Position numbers and translations under genes: made by a program. Under the pieces are notes generated by a model, which saw nothing but the letters and a program-made list of their open reading frames with translations, made no database searches and was not told the origin of the DNA. Below are positions 17,148 to 26,046 of a DNA stretch of 64,000 nucleotides, in pieces. Each line of letters begins with the position of its first letter. The first letter of the stretch is position 1. Source of the stretch: Brevibacillus_H ginsengisoli (GTDB lineage: Bacteria > Bacillota > Bacilli > Brevibacillales > Brevibacillaceae); NCBI RefSeq assembly GCF_050113715.1, contig NZ_JBNJQR010000005.1, forward strand, positions 310,001 to 374,000. The letters are read 5' to 3'.

Positions 17148-17720
17148 ATGAGGTTACCATCTTTATATAGTTTTTATCGAGTTCATTTTGGTTACCCAAA
17201 ATCCGACAAAAAACATTTTGCGTTAGCAATTCGGGACACATATCCTGTTTTGTCAGAAGCCTTTAAAAAGCATCGAGAATTAAGCGTTATTGAATATAAA
17301 GAAAGAGAATATGCAAGACAATTAACTGTAGGATTTCTAAATATGTTTAACCATTTAGCTTATAGTAACTATGAGTTACCCTTTGAGGCGTTAAGCTATG
17401 AAATGAATTCAATTAGTATTTCGAAGGACTTACTACTTAGTTCCAAAAGATTAGATATTGATTTTTATTACTTGTACGATGTGAAAAACAGGAAAATTAT
17501 ATTTTTGGAATTCGGAAAGTTAGATGAAGTTCGATACTGGTTTCAGGTTTTCAAAACACTAATCTCAAACTTTAAGCTTGCGTTTGGTATTCCGAATATT
17601 GACACTATCGTGTGCTGGGATTTGTTAAGGGGTACCATTTATGAGACCAGTTATTCTCCTGTTGAGGAAGCTAACTATACAAAGGTTTTAGAAACAGCTA
17701 AAAGGATTGTATCCACTTAG
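17148..17720 (+). CDS. Hypothetical protein, AT-rich orphan
   Basis: A 190-residue soluble protein with no domain that I recognise. It is rich in Tyr, Phe and Lys, with a central LDIDFYYLYDVKNRKIIFLEFGKLDE segment suggesting beta strands around acidic residues. Its codon usage is clearly more AT-rich than its neighbours, which suggests recent acquisition. ATG preceded by GGAGTTGAG. It has its own promoter and dyad and ends 88 bases before the next gene. Confidence 0.75.
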   Translation: MRLPSLYSFYRVHFGYPKSDKKHFALAIRDTYPVLSEAFKKHRELSVIEYKEREYARQLTVGFLNMFNHLAYSNYELPFEALSYEMNSISISKDLLLSSKRLDIDFYYLYDVKNRKIIFLEFGKLDEVRYWFQVFKTLISNFKLAFGIPNIDTIVCWDLLRGTIYETSYSPVEEANYTKVLETAKRIVST

Positions 17721-17807
17721 CACTCTAATATATTGCAATCGATCGCAAGAATACATAAGCTATTTGTAGCATAAATTTACATCTTAGTTGAAAAGAGGAC
17801 TCAATCT

Positions 17808-18167
17808 ATGACAGTAAAAGCCTATTTGTACGATAAATGCGGAACCTGCCGCAAAGCCAAGCAATGGTTGAAAGAGGAGAATATCGCTTTTGATGAAATT
17901 CCAATTGTAGAGGCCCCGCCGTCCAAAGAAGAACTGCGCCGTATCTGGAAAAGCAGCGGGCTTGATCTGAGAAAAATGTTCAACACCAGCGGACAGTTTT
18001 ATCGGGAGTTGCAGCTAAAAGACAAGCTTCCGAACATGAGTGAAGACGAGATGCTGGAATTGCTTGCGTCTAACGGCAAGCTGATCAAACGCCCGTTGAT
18101 CGTCGGAGATAATCGAGTAACGGTTGGTTTCAAAGAAGACGAGATGAGTGTCTGGAGGAATCAATAG
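17808..18167 (+). CDS. ArsC/Spx-family thioredoxin-fold protein (YusI-like)
   Basis: A 119-residue protein with CGTC (11-14) near the N-terminus and the ArsC/Spx pattern: VEAPPSKEELRRIWKSSGLDLRKMFNTSG and later LIKRPLIVGDNRVTVGFKEDE. Size and motif fit YusI-like members, which may act as reductases or regulators; Spx-type RNA-polymerase binding is not evident. AAAGAGGAC precedes the ATG. The next gene starts immediately after the stop codon. Confidence 0.85.
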   Translation: MTVKAYLYDKCGTCRKAKQWLKEENIAFDEIPIVEAPPSKEELRRIWKSSGLDLRKMFNTSGQFYRELQLKDKLPNMSEDEMLELLASNGKLIKRPLIVGDNRVTVGFKEDEMSVWRNQ

Positions 18168-19358
18168 ATGAGTCCACGTCATCCATCCAAACGATTGAAT
18201 CACTTAAGTTCAGCCATCTTTACCGAGATGGCTGGACGCAAACAAGAGATTGCGAAAAAAATGTCGGTGATCGATCTGGGAATAGGAAGTCCTGACAAAC
18301 CTCCCGCCGAGTATCTGAGAGAAGCGTTGGCAAACGCGGTTCTTCGTCCAGACAGTTACGGTTATCCCGGTTCGGAGGGGTCCGCGCGTTTTCGTGAACA
18401 GGTAGCGAAGTGGTATCAGTTTCGTTTTGGGGTTGAGCTTGATCCGAAGACGGAAGTCCATTCCTTAATGGGATCGCAGGATGGCTTAGCGCATATGGCA
18501 TTGGCTTGGGCCGATCCAGGAGATGTCGTACTGGTACCTGACCCAGGCTATCCGATCTACGCTGGAAGTGTGCATCTTGCGGGAGCCGAGTTGTACCCAA
18601 TGCCGCTTCGCGCGGAAAATGATTACTTGCCCGACCTGGAGGCCATTCCTCAGGAGATTCGGCAACGCGCTAAACTCATGATTCTCAATTATCCGAATAA
18701 TCCCATTTCGGGGGTTGCGACACTTTCTTTTTTTGAGAGAGTCGTCTCTTTTGCCAAACAACACGACATCATCGTCGTACATGATCTCGCCTACTCGGAG
18801 ATGGCATTCGACGGGTATCGACCGCCCAGCTTCTTGGAAGCGGCGGGGGCAAAGGATGTCGGGGTGGAATTCAATTCCTTCTCCAAAAGCTTCAACATGG
18901 CCGGCTGTCGGATCGCCTATGTGGTGGGGAATCAGGAGATCATTCATCCGCTTGCGGTCGTGAAATCGAACATAGATTATGGGGTGTTCAACCCGGTGCA
19001 GGAGATGGCCATCAAAGCGCTGGAAGCTGACATGTCAGGAGATTATTCTAATCAGACGAGCAGCATTTATCAAGAACGGCGAGATGTGTTGCTTGCTTCC
19101 CTCGAGAAAATCGGATGGAAGATCGAACCTCCCAAAGCGACTATGTTTGTGTGGGCGCCTATTCCAGAGGGCTGGACGTCTCGTGAATTTGCTTTTGCCT
19201 TGCTGGAGCGAGCGGGTGTAGTCGTGATCCCAGGCAACGCGTTCGGGGATGAGGGAGAAGGCTATGTGAGAATTGCCCTTGTTCAGGACCCGGATGTACT
19301 CGTAGAAGTAGCCAATCGCATCGAAGCTAGTGGTTTATTGGTCGATAAGAATTTATAA
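18168..19358 (+). CDS. Class I/II PLP aminotransferase (LL-diaminopimelate aminotransferase-like)
   Basis: A 396-residue fold-type I aminotransferase. Cofactor residues are visible: NYPNNP (174-179), D206 with Y209 in HDLAY, and the Schiff-base lysine K240 in NSFSKSFNMAG, with the phosphate-binding R in GCRIAY. The NSFSKSFNMAG context resembles DapL-type LL-diaminopimelate aminotransferases, but substrate is not certain. Directly follows the ArsC-like gene, start overlapping nothing, so it is co-transcribed. Confidence 0.88.
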   Translation: MSPRHPSKRLNHLSSAIFTEMAGRKQEIAKKMSVIDLGIGSPDKPPAEYLREALANAVLRPDSYGYPGSEGSARFREQVAKWYQFRFGVELDPKTEVHSLMGSQDGLAHMALAWADPGDVVLVPDPGYPIYAGSVHLAGAELYPMPLRAENDYLPDLEAIPQEIRQRAKLMILNYPNNPISGVATLSFFERVVSFAKQHDIIVVHDLAYSEMAFDGYRPPSFLEAAGAKDVGVEFNSFSKSFNMAGCRIAYVVGNQEIIHPLAVVKSNIDYGVFNPVQEMAIKALEADMSGDYSNQTSSIYQERRDVLLASLEKIGWKIEPPKATMFVWAPIPEGWTSREFAFALLERAGVVVIPGNAFGDEGEGYVRIALVQDPDVLVEVANRIEASGLLVDKNL

Positions 19359-19534
19359 AAATTCTTATTGATCCAAGTGCAACTAAGGCTCTACCGGCGC
19401 CAGAGGCTTGGCATCGTCAAGTTTTCTATGAGAAAATAAGTATTCTTGCAACCCGGAGTATAAAGGCGAGAGGCAGAGGGTAGACTTTCAACTGGCGATA
19501 CTCCGATCCTAATAAAAATTATTACTACATTATA

Positions 19535-19564
19535 TTGACTATAAACTGGCTGTTTTGATATGAT
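19535..19564 (+). promoter_or_regulatory. Sigma-A promoter of the peroxiredoxin gene
   Basis: TTGACT (19535-19540) and TATGAT (19559-19564) with an 18-base spacer. The upstream AATAAAAATTATT (19511-19523) is a small AT palindrome that might bind a regulator such as PerR, but does not match its box well. Confidence 0.65.
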
Positions 19565-19609
19565 GTAGATTGTAAACAAGTTACTTAAACTCTAGGGAGG
19601 TTGTTACAT

Positions 19610-20158
19610 ATGACACAACGTTTAATTGGCGCACCAGCTCCAGATTTTACTTTAGAGACAGCTTTGGGAAATGGTAAAGACTTCGGTAAAGTATCTCTTT
19701 CCGATTACAAAGGCAAATGGTTAGTGCTTTTCTTCTATCCACTTGACTTCACTTTCGTATGCCCAACAGAAATCATCGCTCTTTCTGATGCTATCGAAGA
19801 TTTCAAAGATCTTGACGCAGAAGTTTTGGGTGTATCTGTTGACTCTATTCACTCTCACCGCGCATGGATCAACACTCCTCGCGACCAAAACGGTCTTGGC
19901 GGCTTGAACTACCCACTCGCTGCTGACTTTAACAAAACAACTGCTCGCGCATACGGCGTTCTTGATGAAGAAGCGGGTGTTGCATTCCGCGGATTGTTCA
20001 TCATCGATCCAGAAGGCGTTCTTAAATATCAAGTAGTAAATGATCTGAACATTGGTCGTTCTAACGACGAAACTCTTCGTGTTCTTCAAGCTCTTCAATC
20101 CGGTGGTCTTTGCCCAGCGAACTGGCGTCCAGGCCAAAAACACTTGGTAGCGAAGTAA
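19610..20158 (+). CDS. Typical 2-Cys peroxiredoxin (YkuU-like)
   Basis: A 182-residue AhpC/Prx1-family peroxidase that reduces hydrogen peroxide and organic hydroperoxides. The peroxidatic cysteine is C51 in DFTFVCPTEI and the resolving cysteine is C168 in GGLCPANW, with the conserved RGLFIID. The ATG at 19610 follows GGGAGG by nine bases. As in B. subtilis ykuU-ykuV, a thioredoxin-like gene follows. Codon usage is strongly biased, which suggests high expression. Confidence 0.93.
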   Translation: MTQRLIGAPAPDFTLETALGNGKDFGKVSLSDYKGKWLVLFFYPLDFTFVCPTEIIALSDAIEDFKDLDAEVLGVSVDSIHSHRAWINTPRDQNGLGGLNYPLAADFNKTTARAYGVLDEEAGVAFRGLFIIDPEGVLKYQVVNDLNIGRSNDETLRVLQALQSGGLCPANWRPGQKHLVAK

Positions 20159-20198
20159 GAGCGGATCAATCTCCGACAATACTCACATGCAAGAAATG

Positions 20199-20227
20199 AA
20201 AAGGATCTAACAATGTTAGGTCCTTTT
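20199..20227 (+). terminator. Intrinsic terminator after the peroxiredoxin gene
   Basis: AAAGGATCTAAC and GTTAGGTCCTTT with loop AAT, followed by T. Confidence 0.85.
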
Positions 20228-20320
20228 TTACCCATCTTCGGGTGTATAATATTTCCAAACGCTTTTCTATAGATTTGGGTTCTGTGTAGTTGCCATTCAC
20301 CTATAAAAGGAGATGTTCCG

Positions 20321-20773
20321 ATGCGCTTACGTGAAGAATTGCCTGATTTCCCCGGGATTACAGAATGGGTTAACGGACAAGTAACGAAGGCTGATCTGGC
20401 TGGAAAGCCTGTACTTGTTCATTTCTGGTCAGTTAGCTGCTATATGTGCAAAGAGTCACTTCCCCAAATTAATGAATGGCGCGATAAATATGCGGACAAT
20501 GGGTTGAGGGTGATTGGCATTCATATGCCCCGCTCCGAGGCTGACACCTATATCGAAACGATCAAGGAAACGATTGCTCAATACGAGTTGACTCATCCAA
20601 TTGCGATTGATAATGAAATGACGACAACCGATGCCTTCCAAAATGAGTTTGTGCCTGCCTATTATCTGTTTGATGAAAGCCTTCAGCTTCGTCATTTCCA
20701 GGCTGGTGAGAAAGGTTTGAACCTGGTAAAAAAACGTTTACATCGAATTTTGGAAATCGAAGAGGAAAACTAG
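20321..20773 (+). CDS. Thioredoxin-like thiol-disulfide oxidoreductase (YkuV-like)
   Basis: A 150-residue TlpA/ResA-like protein with the redox pair C40-x-x-C43 in FWSVSCYMCKESLP and cis-proline region VPAYYLFD. It lacks a signal peptide or membrane anchor, so it is cytosolic like YkuV, and probably reduces the adjacent peroxiredoxin or other proteins. ATG with AAAGGAGATG upstream. TATAAT at about 20244 suggests its own promoter after the terminator. Confidence 0.88.
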   Translation: MRLREELPDFPGITEWVNGQVTKADLAGKPVLVHFWSVSCYMCKESLPQINEWRDKYADNGLRVIGIHMPRSEADTYIETIKETIAQYELTHPIAIDNEMTTTDAFQNEFVPAYYLFDESLQLRHFQAGEKGLNLVKKRLHRILEIEEEN

Positions 20774-20833
20774 AATGTTTGTCCAATACTTAGAAGATAA
20801 TCATCAACAGACTAATTAGGAGGAGTTTAAGAG

Positions 20834-21214
20834 ATGGAATTTCCAAAAGAGCTTCGATACAGCGAAGAGCACGAATGGGTACGTGTAGAAGGTAACAAGG
20901 CATATATCGGGATTACAGAATTCGCTCAATCCGAGCTAGGCGATATCGTTTTTGTTGAGTTGCCGGAAGTTGGCGCCACTCTGAAGCAAGATGAGCCATT
21001 TGGAAGTGTCGAATCCGTTAAAACTGTTTCTGAACTGTATGCGCCTATTAGCGGTAAAGTAGTTGAAGTTAATGGAGCATTAGAGAGCGAACCGGAATTG
21101 GTCAACTCCTCTTCCTACGATAAAGCGTGGATGATCGTGGTTGAAATGAGCGACACCAGTGAACTGGATAAACTTATGGATGCCGCTAAATACGAAGCGA
21201 TGGTAAAAGAATAA
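20834..21214 (+). CDS. gcvH: Glycine cleavage system H protein
   Basis: A 126-residue lipoyl carrier. The lipoylated lysine is K63 in GSVESVKTVSELYAP. Family features around it (EHEWVRVEG, GITEFAQSELGDIVFVELP) are complete. AGGAGGAG precedes the ATG. No gcvT or gcvP genes are nearby; in Bacillota GcvH also serves as the relay in lipoate transfer to other complexes, which a stand-alone gene fits. Confidence 0.96.
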   Translation: MEFPKELRYSEEHEWVRVEGNKAYIGITEFAQSELGDIVFVELPEVGATLKQDEPFGSVESVKTVSELYAPISGKVVEVNGALESEPELVNSSSYDKAWMIVVEMSDTSELDKLMDAAKYEAMVKE

Positions 21215-21230
21215 TTATTTATTCATCAAG

Positions 21231-21256
21231 AAAGCCGGATTATTCCGGCTTTTTTC
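21231..21256 (+). terminator. Intrinsic terminator after gcvH
   Basis: AAAGCCGGA and TCCGGCTTT with T6. The remaining bases to the next gene (about 310) show no ORF or recognisable element. Confidence 0.88.
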
Positions 21257-21566
21257 TATTCAAAGGATTTTTGACGCATAGGTACTTCCAAATAGCATGT
21301 CTTTTGACATAAATGACCAGTATTTGCAATAGTCAGATAAATACTAGTCATTCCATTGGTTTTTCGATAATATAGTAGTACAGACTAGGGGATAGAGATG
21401 TTGGATGAAATGGTATCTTTTTAGACTAGCAGCCAGATGGGTTCTCCTTTACAATTTAATCAGATAAGTATGTCAGGAAACTTATCCTTTTCATTATTGT
21501 CGCTATACTCACTCGAGTAGAAAAAGCAAGAATCGAGTGTTGTTTACGAGGGGGAGGAAGATATTG

Positions 21567-21998
21567 ATGAGCTTTTGTTGTGGAGCCAATATGATTGGTT
21601 CAATCGGCACTGTCCGCCATGACACGACGACTGTGCATAACGTCCCTATTATGTTTTGTCCTGTATGTAATCGCACGGATGTTCATCCTTATATTGAGGC
21701 TGAATATGAGATATTAGTAGAGTATGCCCAAGGAGATAAAGCGAGCGAAATCGATTTTAGTGACTTCGTAAGTGTTGACAATAAACAAGATTTATTCGAA
21801 AATTGTACAATGACTGATGAAGGCAGTTTCAGTGACGTATTGAAACAGCAAATCGACATTGCCCTTGATTTATTGGGTGTTGCCAAGCAATTGAATGATC
21901 AGGCGTGGAAGGATGCGCTTAAACATCGATTGCAAAGACTAAGCGAGCGTTTACGGGATTATAATAGACGAATAGAAGCATCAAGAAGAAGTGCATAA
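21567..21998 (+). CDS. Hypothetical protein with N-terminal Cys-rich (YgiT-like) segment
   Basis: A 143-residue protein. Its N-terminus has CC and CPVC about 25 residues apart, like the small zinc-ribbon of YgiT-type proteins; the rest is an acidic linker and a helical C-terminus (KHRLQRLSERLRDYNRRIEA). The ATG at 21567 has GGGGGAGGAAG upstream. Function unknown; not obviously part of an operon. Confidence 0.7.
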   Translation: MSFCCGANMIGSIGTVRHDTTTVHNVPIMFCPVCNRTDVHPYIEAEYEILVEYAQGDKASEIDFSDFVSVDNKQDLFENCTMTDEGSFSDVLKQQIDIALDLLGVAKQLNDQAWKDALKHRLQRLSERLRDYNRRIEASRRSA

Positions 21999-22074
21999 CG
22001 TCGTGTGTAAGCGGTACTCCAATAGATGGAGTCCATCCTAGAGATTGTATGCATGTTTGGGAGGATTGTGCAGC

Positions 22075-22464
22075 ATGTTTAATTTGCGAGGCGTTCATCA
22101 TATTGCGCTTAATTGTCGTAACGTGATGAAGGTAGCTCACTTTTTCCAAGAAATCCTTGAAGTTCCCATCGATTTGGACCAAGTCGAAGGAGATGAGCCT
22201 ATCTATTTTCATCTCGGGAGCCATACCCGAATCGGGCTTCATCATCGAGAAGACGACGGTAAGAATGGCGGAGGGCAAGTGGATCACATCGCCTTTTCAA
22301 TCGGAACGAGAGACGAGTTGGATTATTTAGTCGATAAACTGGAAGCCAACAATATATGCTATCGTGGTCCAATGGAGCGTTCAACTAGCTTCAATCTCTA
22401 CTTTGAATCACCTGATGGACACCATTTAGAGGTGCGTTTAGACCGAGATGAACAAGATGAATAG
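22075..22464 (+). CDS. VOC (glyoxalase/dioxygenase) family protein
   Basis: A 129-residue protein with paired beta-alpha-beta-beta-beta modules of the vicinal oxygen chelate fold: GVHHIALNCRNV (metal His), GGQVDHIAFSIG (second His) and YFESPDGHHLEVRLD (Glu). Substrate unknown. ATG 22075 has GGGAGGATTG upstream. Confidence 0.87.
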   Translation: MFNLRGVHHIALNCRNVMKVAHFFQEILEVPIDLDQVEGDEPIYFHLGSHTRIGLHHREDDGKNGGGQVDHIAFSIGTRDELDYLVDKLEANNICYRGPMERSTSFNLYFESPDGHHLEVRLDRDEQDE

Positions 22465-22466
22465 CC

Positions 22467-22500
22467 AAAAGAGCAGTTGAGTAATCAACTGCTCTTTTCT
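22467..22500. terminator. Bidirectional terminator
   Basis: AAAAGAGCAGTTGA and TCAACTGCTCTTTT form a 14-bp stem between two convergent genes, with A and T tracts on each side. Confidence 0.9.
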
Positions 22501-22507
22501 TTGTATG

Positions 22508-24598
22508 CTAGTCTCTCATTCCGTTTGCAGGGATCACAAAATAACTCCAAAACTCGCCGGTTCTGTCGACATCGGCTTCGATGGTTGGCTGCCCCGCTTT
22601 CTTAAAGACAAGATACCCTACGTTCTCAGTTCCGAATTCGACTTGATAGCCCGTCAAGTCAATGCCAAACACCTTTTTCACCATTGGCTTGGCTTTGGCG
22701 ATCGCTTGTTCTTTCGTATAGAACCTTTTTTCGTCTTTTTGCGGGATTGGGGTCAGCTTTGCTTCGTTGGCTTGTCTTTTACCGTACATATAAATGTATC
22801 TGATTTTACCTGTCTTCGCTCCTACTTCTGCGACATAAAGGCCTCCTTTATCAGAGAAGCGCCATACATCGGATTGCCCGCTGGAAGTGTTGGAATAATT
22901 GTGCGCCGCGGAATCAGGGGCTACTGGTACTGGTTTTCCGCCATTCATCACCTGGAGTGCGTTCAAGCCCGCAGCTGCCGCTTTTTTGTCCCCTTGTGCG
23001 AAAGGATAGGTGATGGAAGTACCAACTACCTTGAGGGTGTCAGCATTGAGAATAACGTTCATGCCAGCTCCAGTCAGGGTCCACTCATGCCATTGCTGCT
23101 TACCAGATAAATTCTTCTCTTTCATAATGGTTTCGGCCGTAAAGGGTTTCTTCGAATCCAGACGATGAATGGCGTTGATCGCTGCCTCTTTCACAGCTGG
23201 AGACAATTCGTTCCACTTGTAAACGGCTTCGAGCCGCGTGATTTGTCCCGTCTGCTTGTTGATGGCAACTCGCCCTTTTCCATTTTTATTGTCCAAAAGC
23301 CAATCCGGACTAACATCCGTATCGATTACTTCATACAACTCCGCCTTTGAATCACCTAAGAAACGGCGCAGTTCCTCTTGTGCCGAAGCGATGATCTTCT
23401 TGTCCAGTTTAAGCTCATTAATTGTTAACTTTTTCTCAACTTTCGCAAGCCCCGCACTATTCAGCGCAGTTGAAGAAGACATGTTGACAGCTGCTGACTC
23501 CTGAGCCTTTGGGGTCAATTCTTTTGCGTTGACCAGCGAAATGGAAGAAATGGCGATAAGCGAGGCCAAGCCAAGTGTTGACCAGCGATACGATTTTTTC
23601 TGGAAACTTTTAATCATAAGTATTCTCCTTCTCAATTGTTTTTTGCCTCCCGATAGAGTAGCCAAACTGGGCATTGGACGGATGTTGGAATAATGCTCCA
23701 GAAGACTAATCACCGTATGGCCATAGAATTCTTTCTGTTCCATGCCGATAAAAGTAAGCGCAAGGGCATCGCAAGCTATTTCCTGATCTTCCCGCATCTT
23801 GTGATAGGCATACCACAAAAGCGGGTTGAACCAGTGGAGGATAAGTAAACCATTCATGAGCCAGTTGACGGCTACGTCTTTTCGTTTTACATGGGCTAAT
23901 TCATGATAGAAAATGATCCGCAGCTGGTGGTCGTCTAACGTTCTTATGAGGGAATCTGGCAGTATAATTCGCGGACGGATAAACCCCAGAACGGCTGGAC
24001 TTGATATTTTACCAGTAGGGACTAAAGGGATGGATTGCTTGATCGACATTGTTTTTTTGCACTGCGCTAGTAGATCGATCATTTTGGAATCTGTAAGAAC
24101 AGGCCTCTGTTTGATCTGGCGATAAAACCGCCAATTTACGATAGCCGTGAGAATGCCGATACAGGCGACGCCCAATAGCCAGACATAAAATGCGAGCGCG
24201 TAAATTGAAAACGTTGCTGGAGTTTCTTCTTCCTTCGTCTCGGGAACTGAAGAAAGGGGCTCCTGTTTTACTTCTGAAACGCCACTCGGAACCAAATGCT
24301 GCTGAAGATCATGGTCAGGAGAAACAGCGGATGGGTAAGCGGGAACATCCGGTGTCTGCTGCAAGGTTTCACGAACGTAAGGAAGTAAATTATAGACGCT
24401 AAAGGAGCTTTCAGGCGCCCACGGCAGAAGCAATCTTACAATGATCACAAGCCATAGCATATAGTGCCATCTTGGCGAAAGTTTGTTCCTCAGGATCACT
24501 TTCACGAACAAGATGAGCCCCACCAAAACGCTCGCCATCATTGAAGCCTCTAGCAACCAATCGAAGAAGCTCAGCAGTAAGCTGCTTAGATGATCCAT
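22508..24598 (-). CDS. BlaR1/MecR1-type M56 peptidase with YcdB/PepSY-like C-terminal repeats
   Basis: A 696-residue membrane metallopeptidase. The first 300 residues hold several transmembrane helices and the zinc motif HELAH (232-236) of M56 antirepressors. After a transmembrane helix (near residue 345) the extracytoplasmic part has three repeats recalling YcdB/PepSY domains (with KTGKIRYIYMYG and related segments) instead of the penicillin-binding sensor of BlaR1. It probably cleaves or triggers cleavage of the BlaI-type repressor encoded one base upstream in response to an envelope signal. The signal is unknown. ATG with AAAGGAC upstream. Confidence 0.88.
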   Translation of the reverse strand: MDHLSSLLLSFFDWLLEASMMASVLVGLILFVKVILRNKLSPRWHYMLWLVIIVRLLLPWAPESSFSVYNLLPYVRETLQQTPDVPAYPSAVSPDHDLQQHLVPSGVSEVKQEPLSSVPETKEEETPATFSIYALAFYVWLLGVACIGILTAIVNWRFYRQIKQRPVLTDSKMIDLLAQCKKTMSIKQSIPLVPTGKISSPAVLGFIRPRIILPDSLIRTLDDHQLRIIFYHELAHVKRKDVAVNWLMNGLLILHWFNPLLWYAYHKMREDQEIACDALALTFIGMEQKEFYGHTVISLLEHYSNIRPMPSLATLSGGKKQLRRRILMIKSFQKKSYRWSTLGLASLIAISSISLVNAKELTPKAQESAAVNMSSSTALNSAGLAKVEKKLTINELKLDKKIIASAQEELRRFLGDSKAELYEVIDTDVSPDWLLDNKNGKGRVAINKQTGQITRLEAVYKWNELSPAVKEAAINAIHRLDSKKPFTAETIMKEKNLSGKQQWHEWTLTGAGMNVILNADTLKVVGTSITYPFAQGDKKAAAAGLNALQVMNGGKPVPVAPDSAAHNYSNTSSGQSDVWRFSDKGGLYVAEVGAKTGKIRYIYMYGKRQANEAKLTPIPQKDEKRFYTKEQAIAKAKPMVKKVFGIDLTGYQVEFGTENVGYLVFKKAGQPTIEADVDRTGEFWSYFVIPANGMRD

Positions 24599-24599
24599 A

Positions 24600-25007
24600 T
24601 CAATTGTCCTTTCTTCGGTCAGTTTTCAACTCCGCATCCGACTTCTCATCGAGAATGCGCCGAAGATCGTTAATATCGTCCGAAGATAGCTTTTGTTCCT
24701 GCAAGAAATTGACAAGCAAGGGCTTTATCGCTCCGCCATACAACCGTTTGAGGAAAGACTGCGTCTCGCTCTGCACATAGTCGGCTTGCGAAACCAGGGG
24801 ATAATATAAATACGACTTGCCCGATTCCTGAAAGGCTATCGCATTTTTTTGCAACAATCGACTAATCAAGGTTCGGACAGTTTTTGGCTTCCAATCCGTC
24901 AATCCCTCGAGTGCCTCAATCACTTCATTCGCGGTTTGAGGGGATCGGGACCAAAGAATTCTCATCACTTCCCACTCAGCTTCGGATATAGTAGGCAATT
25001 CTTTCAT
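24600..25007 (-). CDS. BlaI/MecI-family transcriptional repressor
   Basis: A 135-residue winged-helix repressor. The N-terminal domain has the family pattern SEAEWEVMRILW, followed by TANEVIEAL, WKPKTVRTLISRLLQK (recognition helix) and a wing with YYPLVS; the C-terminal part should dimerise. ATG start with AAGGAG further upstream. It is the first gene of a two-gene operon with the M56 peptidase and has two operator dyads in front. Confidence 0.92.
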   Translation of the reverse strand: MKELPTISEAEWEVMRILWSRSPQTANEVIEALEGLTDWKPKTVRTLISRLLQKNAIAFQESGKSYLYYPLVSQADYVQSETQSFLKRLYGGAIKPLLVNFLQEQKLSSDDINDLRRILDEKSDAELKTDRRKDN

Positions 25008-25037
25008 TTTCCCAGTCGACTCCTTTCTCTAAGTTGA

Positions 25038-25077
25038 GATTACTGATGTAATCCAAAAATAGATTACAACAGTAATC
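25038..25077 (-). promoter_or_regulatory. Two BlaI-type operator dyads overlapping the blaI-like promoter
   Basis: GATTACTGATGTAATC (25038-25053) and GATTACAACAGTAATC (25062-25077) share the palindrome GATTAC-N4-GTAATC and are 24 bp apart centre to centre. The TAC-N4-GTA core has the geometry of known mec/bla operators (TACATATGTA). On the minus strand TTGACA upstream and TAATCT inside the distal dyad give a promoter with about 18-base spacing, so the repressor would block its own transcription. Confidence 0.75.
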
Positions 25078-25290
25078 CATCTGATGTCAACAATTTCCTG
25101 GTTCCGATTACCAAAAGACTGTCATACTCAGGAATGTAAATCCCTCATGCTGCAAACGAGGTTTGTCAAAAGATGATCACTCAACCTGACATATGATGAC
25201 AAAGCTTCTGAAAGCTCGCCAAAGGATTCGACTCGCTTCCCACAGAACCTTCTGCAGTAGAAGAAAAGGAAGAACGGGGGAGACGGAAAG

Positions 25291-25647
25291 ATGGTGGCGG
25301 GATCTATCCAAACATTGCTGCAGCAGTTTGTAGAGCGGGTCAATCGCAAAGCGTTTTTACGCATTGTCACAAAAAATTGGGTACGCAACATTGGGGTCAT
25401 GGTCCAGGATCGCAATCAAGCATTCGCGCTTGTCTTCCGTGGAGAGGTAGCGGAGTACACGCCATGGCAGGAGCATGTAAAGTACGATGTAGTGATTCGC
25501 GGGAGGGAGCAGGATATTCGCTTGTTTTTCCAAGGAGACGAACTAACCTACCTGCATATTCGCCCAAGCATTGAAACGACTGGATCGATCCGAGATCAAT
25601 TGAAAATGGATACGTTGATTCGCTTATCCGCCCGACAGGTTAGTTGA
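25291..25647 (+). CDS. SCP2-like sterol-carrier fold protein
   Basis: A 118-residue protein with the order of helices and strands of SCP2 domains (AFALVFRGEVAEYTPW, YDVVIRGREQDIRLFFQGDE). Such stand-alone domains bind lipophilic ligands. Assignment is by pattern only. ATG preceded by GGGGGAGACGG. Divergent from the BlaI-like gene and 214 bases from its operators, so co-regulation is possible but not shown. Confidence 0.6.
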   Translation: MVAGSIQTLLQQFVERVNRKAFLRIVTKNWVRNIGVMVQDRNQAFALVFRGEVAEYTPWQEHVKYDVVIRGREQDIRLFFQGDELTYLHIRPSIETTGSIRDQLKMDTLIRLSARQVS

Positions 25648-25689
25648 CAATTCTGAATCAATTCCTTAGACTAAAAGACAATTCCAAAA

Positions 25690-25975
25690 GCAGTTAATAA
25701 CCGTGAAGAAGATTAGTACACTTGGAGCGATTGTTGTAGAGAGTCGGTGTCTGGTGCAAACCGATACAATTACCATGTGGAATGGACTTCGGAGTTGATT
25801 CGCTGAACAAAAGGCTTACCAGTTCAGTAGGCGAATCCGGGATTGTCTCTCCGTTACCAAGAGTCAGGTTTACCGAGTAGACGTAATGTACTCGATGAAC
25901 CCCAGAGAGAGTCAGTCCGACTAATTAGGGTGGCAACGCGGCCCCACGTCCCTTGAGATGTGGGGCTTTTTTGCG
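25690..25975 (+). promoter_or_regulatory. T-box leader, tRNA-Trp specific
   Basis: The T-box sequence AGGGTGGCAACGCGG (25927-25941) is followed by the terminator GCCCCAC...GTGGGGC-T6 (25941-25973). Stem I contains AGAGAGTCGGTGTC, a GAA-TGG-AC specifier loop with the UGG codon at 25783-25785, and the usual stem II/III region. Uncharged tRNA-Trp should stabilise the antiterminator. It matches the downstream trpS. Confidence 0.93.
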
Positions 25976-26046
25976 TTCTTATCAATTTTGGCCACGACTG
26001 TTACAGTGTTGAGAATGGTCAAGTCATAAAAAGGAGGTGGTCGCCT

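Noticed and set aside
22505..23110. A 201-codon plus-strand frame opposite the M56 peptidase gene
   Set aside because: Shadow of the PepSY-like region; begins inside the terminator region without a ribosome site.
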